From Saturnia japonica (lineage: Eukaryota > Arthropoda > Insecta > Lepidoptera > Saturniidae): DNA of 64,000 bases. The position numbers and the translations under genes are program-made. Every line of letters begins with the position of its first letter. Positions within the stretch are counted from its first letter, which is position 1. The stretch lies in NCBI GenBank assembly GCA_033032175.1, contig CM065304.1:3348001-3412000 (forward strand). Reading direction: 5' to 3'. The notes below the pieces were generated by a model, which did no database searches, was not told the DNA's origin, and saw only the letters and a list, made by a program, of their open reading frames with translations. Of the stretch, positions 13,231 to 25,019 are shown piece by piece.

Positions 13231-13447
13231 GACTTGCCTGATATCTGTAGAGGTGGCGGCCGATTGTGTTTTTAGCTCCAATGTAATAGAGGGTGAGAAT
13301 CATGCCATTAATCGGGTACAAAGTTACACTCTGAGCTGCTATTGAAAATTTCATAGAAAAACCCAATAAAAATTTGCTCGACCTGGGAATTGAACCCAGG
13401 ACCGCGAGCATAACTGTCGCGTTTACTACCACTAGGCTCATAAGCCA
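13231..13447 (-). repeat. tRNA-derived SINE, copy 1
   Basis: On the minus strand, a tRNA-like head has an A-box-like GAGCCTAGTGGTAGTA and a B-box-like GGTCCTGGGTTCAATTCCC. A body with ATTGGGTTTTTCTATGAAA and CTATTACATTGGAGCTAAAA follows. The same layout is at 36665-36937. The distal part differs from that copy, so this one is truncated or joined to other DNA. Confidence 0.75.
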
Positions 13448-13930
13448 GTTATATATATATATAACATAACATAATCATAAATGACTGAAATCTGAAATAT
13501 ATATATTTTTTTTACCTGTCCGCTTCACCTGAAATGCCCCGATAGCAACTACTCTGTTTGCGTAATTGAGTATGCATGGAACTAAATTAAATTCGTTTCG
13601 AAATTATAAAATTATCAGAATCCAAGTCGTCATAACTAACACACGTTGAATTCGATAAATCTACGAGGAAAGACAATATTGTTCGATGAATGGAAATACT
13701 CTGTAATCAAACTAGAATGAATATTCCGCACACAATGGAGGCTTGATGACTTTGTCGTCTGAATTTTTAGAACTAAAATGTTGTACGTGATATTCTATAG
13801 CAATAATGAACTCTATTGTGGTCGTTAATAGTGTGGGACGATATTATGATTGAAAAGAATGTTGTAGTATGTACACCGTGTGAAGAATTCTTTATTGGTA
13901 GATTGGTTATTTATTTCTGAGTAAGCTTTC

Positions 13931-14160
13931 TTTTGATGTGAAACATCTAATAGCACGTTTAGGCTGGAGTAAAATCGTTCTCATGGAACGTCGCTACGTA
14001 CCATTGGGTCAGCGTCAGGTCTGGCCGATCCTTTCCGGTTCTTTTATTTCTGACTGACTATACTGTTAGCTATTAGGGCCCTGAAGCCTCAGACGACTTT
14101 TACAGCTTCACCGTGACTTGGGGACGAGCGCTTAAAGCACTCAGCCGAGAAATTTCCGGT
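13931..14160. repeat. Lepidopteran repeat joined to an inserted LINE tail
   Basis: The left part starts TTTTGATGTGAAACATCTAA, which recurs exactly at 51229, and runs to TTTCCGGTT near 14040. A T-rich run and CTGACTATACTGTTAGC...AGGGCCCTGAAGCC then follow. This second block is the 3' tail of LINE family J, in minus orientation, also seen at 31766-31850 (plus), 62016-62104 and 62119 onward (both minus). Confidence 0.65.
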
Positions 14161-14378
14161 TCAATGGATAACTCAATATTTATACTAAAAGCTTCACCTT
14201 TATTAAACGTACTTATTCCTTTACATGTGGTTTAGTAAATTAACGTGGTTCCTTATGCTAGCCTTGTGTGAATGTATTTCAGTTCTAAGTAATTTAATAA
14301 AAATAAGATAATTACATACGTAAAACATTGATATTTTACTTTATAAATCACTATTGGAATATATGTTTTTATTAATTA

Positions 14379-14909
14379 ATCTATACAATTAATAAAATTG
14401 AAGTGTCTGTTTGTAATGTCAAAATAACAGTTTTTTACAAAATGCAAATGAAAGTAATAAGTATACACGATATATATAACAAAAAGCCCATTTTTAACAT
14501 TTTTGTCTGGCTCTCTGTTTGTTCCGGGTAATCTCCGGAACGGTTGGACTAATTTTGACGGGACTATTACTGATAGATAGCTGATGATATAGGGAGTAAC
14601 TTAGGCTACTTTTATTTTAGAAAAAGAATTAGATTTCCTCACAAATAAAAAAAAAACTGGTCATGATGAATCAATTCGGGCGCTTAAATGGCTTACGCTG
14701 AGTAAATTATAAGAGATATAGCAAATGAATGTACTAAATAATTGTACAAATTAAAAAGACCTATAAAAAACTCTGAGAGAGTATACATTTGTCTTCTAAG
14801 GGACACCCACAATAAGCATTTTTGTCTTTAAAATAGCCGGGAGCGGGGGAGCAAGATTCGCGCGGGCATTCTGTAGTCCACGTGAGCGAAGCCACGGGCA
14901 CAACTAGTA
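14379..14909 (-). repeat. Repeat A, copy 3 (near full length)
   Basis: On the minus strand it runs from CTAGTTGTGCCCGTGGC through TGCTTATTGTGGGTGTCCC and GGCGCTTAAATGG-type landmarks to the distal tail with ATTTTGACATTACAAACAGACACTTCAATTTTATTAATTGTATAGAT. This is one of the most complete copies. Confidence 0.85.
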
Positions 14910-15289
14910 TTTAATTTAAAAAATATTATTAAATTTAGATATTTCACATCTGCTAGGCGTCCCACGACACCTTTTTTTGAAATCCTTTTATTTTAACATA
15001 GGTAAAGCAGCACTGTTACATATTAACCGACTGATTAACATAAAATATGTTTTTTTTTTTAACAAGCGGTAAAAAGATATATACTAGTCTGTAAACGTTC
15101 CACTTGTTCACGGGTTGTTATATCAAAATATGTATTGAAATGCAGATGAAACCTCATGGTGGTAGGATATTTGCTAATGCCCGCTTGGCTAGCCACCATC
15201 CTCAAGTCGAATGTCACGTTTCTGTCAATGGCAAAAATTGTCTCCGATTATGAGAACTTATATGATTGGCAAAGCTAAATTTGTTTTAA

Positions 15290-15835
15290 AGATGCTATTG
15301 CAAGGTGTACAGTGCAATTGACCGTCTGTATTGTACGTATAAGAACCTAAAGGAAAGCTTCGAACAGGTTTTAACTATAAGACATTTTGCGTTTAGATCC
15401 TGTAATCGCTTTTCTTCAAAATTAATGACAACCTTATGAACAGAGCAATGCCACTCTCGCCTCTGTTGTGCGAGCTCTTCGTGAGATGGGAATGTCATCC
15501 CACATGGTATGTTACATGCAATGAGATGGCGCTTTAAGGCAAGCATATAACGCAAGAAATGACCTCCAGATAAGCGCTCTTCTTCAGTTGTGATAAGAAA
15601 ACAGCTTTAAGCAACCTAGACTCAGCTATACGTACAAGATGTCTACATATCTTAGTTGACATTTTATGAGAAAGGATTCTATGCCACATAGTACTTCTTA
15701 CTACTTTTAAATTTGCGACCAGGTTCTGCTACCGTTATATGAAGAATGGATGTTAAGCAATTCATGTGGAAAGCGTCAAGATGCTTGATATCGCTCTTGT
15801 AAAGACAGAAAGATGGGTAAAATTATTGCCTTATA
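15290..15835 (-). pseudogene. LINE reverse-transcriptase C-terminal fragment, broken
   Basis: Minus-strand reading with frame breaks gives TSILHITVAEPGRKF, a stretch RHLVRIAESRLLKAVFLSQL, and then LKRHLIACNIPCGMTFPSHEE, HKVVINFEEKRLQDL and LNAKCLIVKT. This order matches the end of a common lepidopteran LINE polyprotein (post-RT domain and C-terminal segment). Only the last 86 residues are open in one frame (15295-15555). The catalytic part is absent. Confidence 0.65.
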
Positions 15836-16479
15836 CATACCGAATTTAGTGTGGAGGATGATATAGGTATGTTCCGGTAGTTAGGACCATGTTAGGTCAC
15901 ATCGTCACTTAAGATCAGGTGAAAATGTACTAATTACACTAATCATGTAAACGTTAAAAAAGTAATTTTTATGGTATTAAGTAGCGAACAGGTATGCAGT
16001 CCATCTGATGTTAAGTGGACTAGACTAACCTTAAATGGATTGCTGTCCTGAGACAAACGATAATAGGTTACTCCTCCAGAAGACTGAGTTAGAAGGGCTC
16101 GTGTGCCAATGCGTGTAAAAAGAGAGTGAGTCAGTGAAAAATGAACTTTAATTTCTGGAAGTGTTAAATCCGTGTAAACACTAAAGTGTTAAGTGCTGTT
16201 TAATCTAATTCCCTCCTCTCCCTTCCACACGCGCCAAGAGAACCACACGCGCTGTGTTTCGGAGTCCCAGTTTTACGATGTGGCGTTCTTACTTTACAAG
16301 CATGAACTTTTTTATTGAGCTTTATGAAAAAATATTTATGAGATAAAAATTTGTAATGACATTAACTTCATTAACTCTGGCCAAAGACCAATGATATAAT
16401 AATATTGGTTTATTATATACATGTAAATCAGATTTGCAATTTTGATATGGGTAGCCTCCATCTCGACACGAACTAAAAA
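15836..16479. other. Intergenic with short repeat pieces
   Basis: GTTCCGGTAGTTAGGACCATG and GTCACATCGTCACTTAAGATC near 15865-15930 echo the piece at about 10750. A block with AGTCCATCTGATGTTAAGTGG near 15995 resembles generic lepidopteran repeats. No gene. Confidence 0.4.
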
Positions 16480-16690
16480 GTTCTCTATGACTTGTCTTTG
16501 TCGTACCGTGAAGCTGTGAAACCTCCTGACCAGTGTGTTCCCTCCTTACGACATCGGGTCCTTTAAGCGTAACGTCAAGAGATATTTATGTAGGTCAGTA
16601 TGAGAGCGGCGACCGCAGATGGATTTAGATCTCTCATTGTACGTTGATAGAACCGTCAATGTACCAAGCTATTATAAAAGAATCTTATAG
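16480..16690 (+). pseudogene. LINE C-terminal fragment
   Basis: A plus-strand reading gives VKLWNLLTSVFPPYDIGSF followed by KRNVKRYLCRS. This is the typical end of Jockey-type or related LINE proteins (a W-N-x-LP-like block, then a basic segment of the F-K-x-x-V-x-x-Y-L type). No catalytic residues are present. Confidence 0.5.
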
Positions 16691-17004
16691 TATAAGACGT
16701 CTTCTACAAAGCACCAAGTACGAATATCATTTTCAGTAAGCAATCTACTTAAGTTATAAACACGGAGTTACTGGCTAACTCCGTCCTAATTTAATAGAAT
16801 AGAGTTCAAGCTAAGAGATGTAACAAAGTTACCTGCAGCTCTGTCGAGTATCTCGCTTTACTTCAGGAAGTCCGAACATTATATAATTGAGTCACAGGTA
16901 ACAGTTTCAAGCGGTACAAAACCGCATCAAACCGGATTCATTGCACGCTTTCAGTCGCAGAGACAGCCATGCATTTGATTTTATAATCCTGAATAATTCA
17001 TGTT

Positions 17005-17130
17005 TAATTGACTTCAAAAAAGGAGAAGTTTACTCAATTCGAATGTATGTCTTTTTATGGATGTCCAGTCATAGCTTTTTTAACCAAACTCAGCAAAATC
17101 ATTGAAGCTAGTTCTCTTTTTTTTTAATTA
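17005..17130 (+). repeat. Repeat D, copy 2 (short)
   Basis: TTGACTTCAAAAAAGGAG, then CTCAATTCGAATGTATG and a TTTTTATGGATGTCCAGTCATAG block, matching the head of repeat D at 2597. Confidence 0.6.
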
Positions 17131-17334
17131 TTTTGTAAGTTTTTTGATGGAAATGTTAATCTTCGTAGAATATAATCAAGGGGTTTACAGGTTACTTGAG
17201 GAGTCGTTTTTGATTTTGTATTTCCGAAAGGACGAACTGATTGACAGTGAATAGGATATATTATACAACGTTATCCGACGTAGTATGAGTTTTAATAGTT
17301 TTAAAAAATTATCACTACAAGAAGGGAGTTCATT

Positions 17335-17560
17335 CTTGAAGTCTAAATGGTTACGGATAGCCTGGTTTCAGAGGAGTTTCCTCTCGTGAATACTCCGAAT
17401 GTAGAATGAGCTCTCTGTTGAGGTTTTCCAATGGGACTACAAGTTATTCAAGAGGGTAGTGAAGAGGTTTTAAAAATGTGTGTAACGCGTTTGTGATACT
17501 TCGGGTGTCGCAAGCACCCATAAACTGCGGCGACCGCTTACGGCAGACTATATCAGTACA
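17335..17560 (+). pseudogene. LINE C-terminus and 3' UTR remnant
   Basis: Contains GAATGAGCTCTCTGTTGAGG, GTTTTCCAATGGGACTACAAG, a TTCAAGAGGGTAGTGAA block and GCGGCGACCGCTTACGGCAG. The same order occurs at 49200-49480. The coding part is short and broken. The rest of 17560-18326 holds nothing recognised. Confidence 0.5.
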
Positions 17561-18326
17561 TAAGTATACATAGTATATAAATAGTAAGTACATATGATTT
17601 TAAAATATTTTTATATGAAGTATATGATATTGATTTCAACTTTACCGTAAGTACCGACACACAGACAGACGGACAACAAAGTTATACTATAAGCGTTCCG
17701 TTTTTTTTTTTCGTTATTTAAGTGGTACGAAGCTCTAAAAAAGAAAAATAATTATTTTTTTTTGTTTTCAACGCACAGCGATTTTCAACGTAAAAGCTAA
17801 AATTGGTAATACAAGACACGAGATATTTCATAATTGAATACTTACTATCCGAATACGTTGTCAATGCCATAAGATCTCATTAACTTCTAGATCTGCGTTA
17901 TACCGAAGCTTAAAAATGTTTATGAATACTTTACGAAAATTAATATCGAATAAGTCTCATAATATTTTATAAAAATATTAATTTAAACTTATGTAGATAA
18001 ATTAAGATTACTAATGTCAATTGTAATTTACAAATGACGAACCAATTCCAAACATTTAAATTTAAACGACTAGGAAAATGTATTAGAAAAAACTTGGTTG
18101 GCTCTCGGTCTATTATCTCATTGGCCAGACGATAGACGCTCTGCAACTTTGTTTGCAAGGTAGAAACTACGTTCAGACTTTAATTTAATTTATATATGTA
18201 TATATATATTGCCTTCTGTACTATTAATTTGTAATATTAATTTATTACAATATAATTATATATAATTGTTAACTATTACACAACCGCTATGTTGGGCGTA
18301 TATTGAGAGCTTACTAATATTATAAA

Positions 18327-18848
18327 CTGGCTGTGCCCGCGGCGTGTCGCTCAAGTGGACTACAGAATGCCTGCGCGAATCTTGCTCCCCCGCTCCCGGC
18401 TATTATAAAGACAAAAATGGTCATTGTGGGTGTTCGTTAGAAGATGGACGTATACTCTCTCTGACTTTTTTGTAGGTCTCTTTAATGACTACAATTATTT
18501 AGAATACTAATTTGCTATATCTCTTATGGTTTACTCAGCATTAGCCATTTAAGCACCCGAATTGATTCACTATGACCAGACTTTTTTATTTGTTCGGAAC
18601 CCTAATTCTTTTTCTAGAATAAAAGTAGCCTAAGTTACTCCCATTACAATCAGCTATATACCAGTGACAGCCCCGTCAAAATTGCTCCAATCGTTTCGGA
18701 GATTACTCAGAACAAACAGACAAACATACAAAAAATTAAAAAGTGGGTGTTTTGTTATAGGTATCATCTTATATACTTTGATATGCATTTAGTAAAAAGC
18801 TGTTATTTTGACATTTCAAACATAGACTTCAATTTTATTAATTGTATC
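18327..18848 (+). repeat. Repeat A, copy 4 (near full length)
   Basis: From CTGGCTGTGCCCGCGG through GAATCTTGCTCCCCCGCTCC and CATTGTGGGTGTTCG to TTCAATTTTATTAATTGTATC. It is in the same orientation as the copies at 21.6 and 34.0 kb. Unassigned AT-rich DNA follows to 19422. Confidence 0.85.
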
Positions 18849-19422
18849 TCTTTTTTTTTATTAAATTTGAATTATTTTTTAATATTATTTTATAAAATGT
18901 AATATCTGTTAAAGAATTCTTATTCTTGCTTCTATTGTATTACTTACCTATGTATCTTTTGAAAGAACAATGATTATGTAAGTTAATCTTGTAAGTTTTT
19001 ATTTAAAAAAAAAGGTATACAATATATCTGTTGGTGTATAAAATAATGTGTGTATCAAAATGAAAAATATTTCAGAAAAATAATTCATCCTAAAAATATA
19101 GCATAATTCTATTTTTTTCTTTACTATAGCTTTTAAAAATTTTGCGGTGTCAACCGTAGTTTACTGCTTTAATAAAACGATATGAATAAAAAACTTTACA
19201 TTTTTTTTCCATTAATTACATACCCACTTTATAGCGTTCTTTAAAAATCAAAATTATGTGTCACACATACAATGTTATACGTTAATGTTAATGTTATATG
19301 TAATAAAGCTCAACGTCTGTTTGTCTGTCTTTTGTGTCCGTTCTTTTCATGCGAAAACCACTTATCCGATATATATATTTTTTAATTCATTGCTATGTTA
19401 TCTGGTCAGGTTATAGGATATA

Positions 19423-20690
19423 TTAGGTCGGGGAAAAAGTGTTTTCGCAAAACGTAGGTATAATCTTGTTATAAAATTTCTTTGGCTGTACTATTTGTAT
19501 CTGGCTGGTTTTGGTAACATTGAAAAGGTTACATTACAAATAAAAATAAAACAAGATGTTTCCCGCTATTATTCATTTGTTTTTTTGTTGTTGAGTGAAT
19601 CTAATGAAGAAATTCGATACATTTTAAAATATTATTACAAAAAAGACAAAAATGCAACTCAAGCAGAGAAAAAAATTTGTGATGTTTATGGACCTAACGC
19701 AGTGTCAGCAAGAGTAGTATAAAGTTGGTATAAACGATTTCAGTTCGGAAATTTTGATGTAAAAGATGCACCTCGCTCTGGTCGCTCTGTTACGAATAAA
19801 ATGGACGCCATTTTTGAAAAAGTGGAGCAAGATCAGCATATCCGTAGTTACGATGTAACTGAAGAACTGGAAATTGACCACAAAACAGTTTTAACCCATT
19901 TGAAGAAAGTTGGCTATACCAAAAAGCTCGATATTTGGGTTCCACATAAGCTCACTGAAAGAAACCTAATGAACCGTGTACTCATTTGCGATTAATTATT
20001 GAGACGTAATGAAACCGAACAGTTTTTGAGTAGATTGATAACTGGCGATGAAAAGTGTATCACGTACGACTAAGAACGTGCGAAATAGGTCGTGGTCTAA
20101 GGTCGGCCAGGCTTCACAGACTGTGGCTAAACCTGGGCTAACTCGAAATAAGGCGATGCTGTGTGTATGGTGGGACTGGAAGGGCATTGTTCATTGTGAG
20201 TTTTAACCGCCCGGCAAAACCATCGATTCGGATCTCTACTGTCAAAAACATGAGATTAAAGGAAGCAGTTAAGAGAAAGCGTCCGGAATTGATCTACAGG
20301 AAGGGTGTGGTCTTTCATCACGATAATGCTAAACTACACACATTTTTAGCCACTCAGCAAAAATTAAGAGAGTTTGACTGGAAGATGTTAGTGCATCCAC
20401 CATATAGCCCTGACCTTGCACCTTCAGATTTACACCTGTTTCGGTCTCTTCAGAATTCTTTAGGTTTTGTAAGGTTAACATCAAGAGAGGACTGCCAAAA
20501 CTATTTGCTGCATTTTTTTGATCAGAAGTCCCAAAGTTTCTACAGCAATGGGATCATGTCTCTACCTACAAAATGGTAGAAAGTCATCGAAGAAAACAAC
20601 ACATATATACTGTAAATAAATATAAACTTTGAAAAAAAAATGTCTTGGGTTTTCATGTAAAAATGCGAAGAAACTTTTTCTCCGAACTAT
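19423..20690 (+). mobile_element. Mariner element (DD34D), inactive
   Basis: The element is 1268 bp. The left end is TTAGGTCGGGGAAAAAGTG. The right end read inward is ATAGTTCGGAGAAAAAGT, an imperfect inverted repeat of about 28 bp. TA lies on both sides (19421-19422 and 20691-20692), the expected target duplication. The internal gene is broken. Subfamily not determined. Confidence 0.9.
19570..20580 (+). pseudogene. Mariner transposase pseudogene
   Basis: Transposases of this family cut and paste the element using three aspartates. The reading shows an N-terminal helix-turn-helix region, the APRSGRS linker, WVPHKLTERNLMNRVL, the first aspartate in TGDEKC (normally TGDEKW), the second in HHDNAK, and the third in SPDLAPSDLHLF. 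The last two are separated by 34 residues. In-frame TAA stops lie at 19720 and 19993, several more fall near 20070-20100, and at least one frameshift precedes 20163. The coding potential is lost. It sits between copies of repeat A, which may have preceded or followed it. Confidence 0.9.
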
Positions 20691-20734
20691 TATTCTGTTA
20701 TATAAAGTAACATACGAGTTAAGCAGTGACGATT

Positions 20735-20974
20735 ATAGTGAATCAATTCGGAAAGAAGACGCTTAAGAAGATGCTAACTAAAACATTAGAGATATATCAA
20801 ATGAATATACTACTTAATTATAAAAACAGCCAGCGACAACTTTTGTCTATCTTCTAAGCATCAACCACAATAAGCATTTTAGTTTTTAAAATAAACAGGC
20901 GGGCGACCGCCGCGCCGTGTGTTCGACCGACGACATTTTGTAGTCAACGCGAGCGAAGGCGCGGGCACAGCCAA
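20735..20974 (-). repeat. Repeat A, copy 5 (truncated)
   Basis: On the minus strand, CTGTGCCCGCGCCTTCGCTCG, GACTACAAAATGTCGTCGG and AATGCTTATTGTGGTTGATGC, ending around GAATTGATTCACTATAATCG. It lacks the distal half and begins about 45 bases beyond the mariner. Confidence 0.75.
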
Positions 20975-21267
20975 TAATTAATAAAATAAAGCCCTCACAA
21001 ATGCACAAATAATAAATATACTGATAATTGCGGTTAGAGCGGACGTTCAAAAGTTTTCAACAAAAATACACAATCGGCTACCGTTATTGGTAAATAAAAT
21101 AAATCCGCTTATAAAATTCCATATTTCCTGAATGAAATTTTTTTTTTATATCGTATTGTTTGACGTGTGGATGAATGGATTAACGAACTTCGACGAACTG
21201 TATACGGACAAAAGGGAAAATGTTCACTTTTATTTTTATATTTTATGGTAAAAATTTGGTTTTACTT

Positions 21268-21440
21268 TTTACCCGACTGCGAAAATGGAGGGTAATGGTT
21301 TTCGAGCGTAGGTATGTCTATTTCTTTGGCATGCCCTGTAACCTAAACGACTTTATGGATTTAAGCTTATGAGGTGTCGTTAGATTCGCCTTAATTGTTG
21401 GAGTGACATAGTATTTATGTAGGACGAGTGGGAATCGAAT
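21268..21440 (+). repeat. Repeat K, copy 1
   Basis: CTTTTTACCCGACTGCGAAAA, then TCGTTAGATTCGCCTTAAT and a GGAGTGACATAGTATTTATGTAGG end. A minus-strand partner covers about 42215-42322 with CGCAGTCGGGTAAAA and AAGACGAATCTAATGACACC. Confidence 0.55.
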
Positions 21441-21567
21441 GAAAAGCAAAAAAAAGTTTATTGTTGCAGCCAGGTATTTTGTTTAATTTTTATTAATTGA
21501 TCATGTTAATGATTAAATTTAAACTTTGTAGATAAAGTACGAGATAGGTTTTTATTTACGACTGGTA

Positions 21568-22075
21568 CACTGCGGCTTCGTTCACGTGGACTACAGAATG
21601 CCCGCGCGAATTTTGCTCCTCCGCTCCCAGCTATTTTAAAGACAAAAATGCTTATTGTGGGTGTTCCTTAGAAGATAGATATATATTCTCACAAAATTTT
21701 TTGGAGTTCTTTTTAATGCCTGTAATTAGGTAGTGCATTAATTTGATATATCTCTTATGGTTTACTCAGCATAAGCCATTTAAGCGCCCGAATTGATTCA
21801 CCATGACCAGTTTTTTTTTATTTGTGTGGAACCCTAATTCTTTTTCTAAATTAAAAGTAGCCTAAGTTACCCCCTATATCATCACCCCCATTCCAGTTAA
21901 AATCGGTACAATCGTTTCGGAGATTACTTGGGACAAACAGACATACAGACAGACAAAAATTTTAGAAATGAGTTTTTTGTTATAGGTATCGTATATACTT
22001 TCATATGCATTTAGTAAAAAACTGTTATTTTGATATTACAAACAGACACTTCAATTTTATTAATTGTATAGATGT
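21568..22075 (+). repeat. Repeat A, copy 6 (near full length)
   Basis: From CTGCGGCTTCGTTCACGTGG through GACAAAAATGCTTATTGTGG, GGTTTACTCAGCATAAGCC and CGTTTCGGAGATTACTTGGG to ATTAATTGTATAGATGT. Close to the copies at 18.3 and 34.0 kb. The bases after it, 22076-22550, hold no gene I can support. Confidence 0.85.
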
Positions 22076-22550
22076 AGGTGTTTTTTGATAGGCTTATAGA
22101 AAAAAAATCTACTTTCGAACCTAAACAGGCGTGGGTTTCATCGATTCTTAGATATCTTTATAGGTATAATAGTATAGTTATTTATCCTTCACGAGAACAT
22201 AGACCGCTTTCAGTTCCCATATACCTTAATGGTGAGGAATCAGAGTTTAGCTGTCACTTAAGTATACGGAACGCCTGCGTGTGATAGTTGCATGTCAAAA
22301 ACCTTTTGTTAAAATACTATTTTACTAATTATACTAATGGGTCACCCAAACTTTGTCAACTGTTCGCTTTACATTCAGAATCTAGTGGTCTTTCGATATT
22401 GACTTATAATTAAACATAGTTGCAATTTGCGTTTTGTTCAGTTCTGAATGCATAGTAAGCAATAATAGCTATGAACTATGTAATAAATAAGGTTATATTG
22501 TTTACTACATTTATATATAAATATATATATTATTACGTGAAGCAAAAGCT

Positions 22551-22885
22551 TTCGGTACCTTTTTAAGCGTATTTGGGTGCACGGAAGACTGTGAGATTTG
22601 GCATGGTTAAAGTTTATTTGGAGAAGGAGTGCATAAAAGCTAAAATTTATCGGTAATTTTTTTTACTAATATATTAAATTAAATAAATTAATACTGCGAA
22701 TCCTAACCCAACCAGTGCCAATGAACTTAGACCCCCAATAAATATTGACATTGTCACTCAATAAAAAGTGACAGCAAGTGATATAATATTCATTGTTCAG
22801 GTTCATACTGCAAATGTCAAACATAAAATAATCTATAATTAAAAAGTCGGTGGTCGAATTTCGATCATTGGGCGATCGCTAGTAA
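22551..22885 (+). repeat. Repeat F, copy 1 (direct partner at 27431)
   Basis: Shares with 27431-27777 the ordered strings TTTTTAAGCGTATT, GGAAGACTGTGAGATTTGGC, GGAGTGCA, ACTAATATATTAAA, AATTAATACTGCGAATCC, GACAGCAAGTGAT, ACTGCAAATGTCAAACA and GGTCGAATTTCGA. Ends with GGCGATCGCTA. There is no obvious terminal inversion or poly(A). Class unknown. Confidence 0.8.
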
Positions 22886-23508
22886 TAATTAAATCGGTGT
22901 TAATAAAATCTAAGTTTTAATGTATGTGCGATGATCGTTTAGAGGTAGAAACCACAATGGCCCGGGGTTCAGCAATAAGTTTAATTTACCTAATGTTAAT
23001 ACTCCATTGTTCCAGATCCGAGAAATGAAAGTATTTTTCGTACCGAGCTCTGAGTAAAATTCAAAGATATTGTAAGCTGTTTATATAGTGCATTTGAGTG
23101 AATAAATTGAAGCTGATAGTTCAATCTCGTCTGTAATTTTCACATTGTTGGAAATAGACTTCATCCAGACTGCGCCAGTGTACTTGATCTTCGGGCTTAC
23201 ATTTCGACCACGAGTTCACGGCTGTAGAGCAAGAATTTTTGGTGAATGGGTTTTTGATGGTGGTAGGGTATTTTGAGCTAGGGGGCCATTCGTTGTTGTT
23301 GTTGTTTTTATTTGTTAAGGTTGCTGGATACAAGTCCTTTAAGTCTAACTTTGTACTTTAATAAGATGGTGGCATCCTTATTAAATCTGTGTAGGGAATT
23401 TTTGTGGCAACTGAAAATGTATGTTTATAGTTATTATTACATTTATAATTCACTTTCTTTTGCAAATTAACCGAACTATACCTATGATGCAAATTGTCGC
23501 CAATCCTA
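22886..23508. other. Intergenic, nothing identified
   Basis: A minus-strand ORF of 70 residues (23121-23333) has an asparagine run near its start (from a GTT repeat) and no recognisable domain. Confidence 0.4.
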
Positions 23509-23740
23509 CTAATATTATCAATTTGAAGGTTTGATGTTCGGATGTATATTACTCAACCACGCTAAAACGGCTGAACGAATTTGGATAAAATTTGATACAC
23601 AGATAGTTTATAACTTAAACACATAGGATACTTTTTATCGCGGTATAATGATAAAATATATTTTTCATTTTTCTCTGGACTCATTTCTGTAGTCCACGCA
23701 GATGAAGTCGTGGGCCCTCTGCCTTATAGTATGATATACT
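23509..23740 (+). repeat. Repeat G, copy 1 (lepidopteran SINE-like repeat)
   Basis: ACTAATATTATCAATTTGAAGG, ACGCTAAAACGGCTGAACGAA, CATAGGATACTTTTTATCGCGG and CCACGCAGATGAAGTCGTGGG. These follow the layout of a very common lepidopteran repeat. A minus-strand relative lies at about 59201-59405. Confidence 0.7.
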
Positions 23741-24499
23741 ATAGGGCCAAATAACGTATGAAAATTAAGACCACCATAATATGAGAAATCAAGATCGAGT
23801 CTAAAGCTCAGAACCATTCCTTATTCTTCAATTGATAACATCTTCTCTTAACATCGTGAAGGATTTCGGTGAAACTCTGTTAATATATCAATAAAAAATC
23901 ACTTATGACTTTGTATTTTCAGATTATTATTTTCCGATAAGCGCTTCCGTGAAAAACGACAACACTAGAAATACGAGTGATCTTCTTAACTCAGCTGATA
24001 CATTAAATAATGCATTTTCATTTCATTTCTTCTTAACAATTTTTCGCTCGTGCCGACTACGGCTTATAAAGGGTCGAAATGAAAAACTAGCTTAGTTACA
24101 AAAGGCAAATATCATAATAACCAAAATGAAACAATACGTTTTTGTTATACTTGTCCTGGTACTGAAACGTAGACAAAATTAAGATGGAATATATCTATCT
24201 CGCTTTTTTCCTAGTCTCCTTTCTTTCGTACACTGTTTATTTATGTTTGTAATTTAAATACTCAAGAATACCTATCCAAGAAATTGTCCATGAGACTAGA
24301 TTCTGCCAACGACTTTAGTCGTGTAAATTTTACACTTATGAGAGGATTTCATTACCATATAGATCTGGGAACTATTATAAAGATGAAATCAGACAGGTTT
24401 ATAAGAATTCGATTCATTCAATGCTACGCTTCTTGGGATATTTAATTTATGTTACACGATTTCATATTAATATAATCATTATGTTTAGTTTTCATTTCC

Positions 24500-24860
24500 A
24501 ATTGTTTTGTTTATTCTTGAAGCGTGTCCAGTATTGAAGATCAGATCAGTATTTTTATGTAGTGTTCTTCCGGTGAGTAAAGTTTCCAGAGCTCTTTCGA
24601 GAATGGGGTGGGGGATTAAAAGAGAGATAGGGTTCTTCGGAAATTTCGCTCCACTTGGGGCAGACCTACTGGTGGAATATCTTCACCCTATAGAAGATTG
24701 CAACCAAATAACCTCGTTTTGTGTTTCAGGGGTGAGTAGAGCTTCTAGAGCTCATCCCAAAGGATAGGGAGGTTCGAAGTCGGCAATGGTCATAGCCTAC
24801 GGTAGCCGTTTACCATCAGGCGGGTTGTATGCTTATTTGCCACCTTTGCAGTATAAAAAC
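24500..24860 (+). repeat. LINE 3' UTR-type repeat with internal duplication
   Basis: The block GGTGAGTA-AG-TT(C)AGAGCT occurs twice, near 24572 and 24729. It is followed by AGTCGGCAATGGTCATAGCC and TTACCATCAGGCGGGTTGTATGC and ends at TTTGCAGTATAAAA. The GGCGG(G)T-ATGC-TTTGCCACC end is shared with 49390-49480. No coding sequence is convincing. DNA at 23741-24499 is unassigned. Confidence 0.5.
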
Positions 24861-25019
24861 TAGACGATCAGTCCACATCATATTTTAACATACATAGAGA
24901 TATTATCAATCTTAATTTATTTATGAACATAAATAAATTAAGAGTTAGTTGCAATAATAAAACGACCACATATTTCATTAATGTATAAAATTATAATTGA
25001 ACTCGACGCATTATTTGAA

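Noticed and set aside
13381..13441. A tRNA gene on the minus strand
   Set aside because: The A- and B-box-like parts belong to a SINE head. The full cloverleaf is not supported, and the same unit with a SINE body recurs at 36665.
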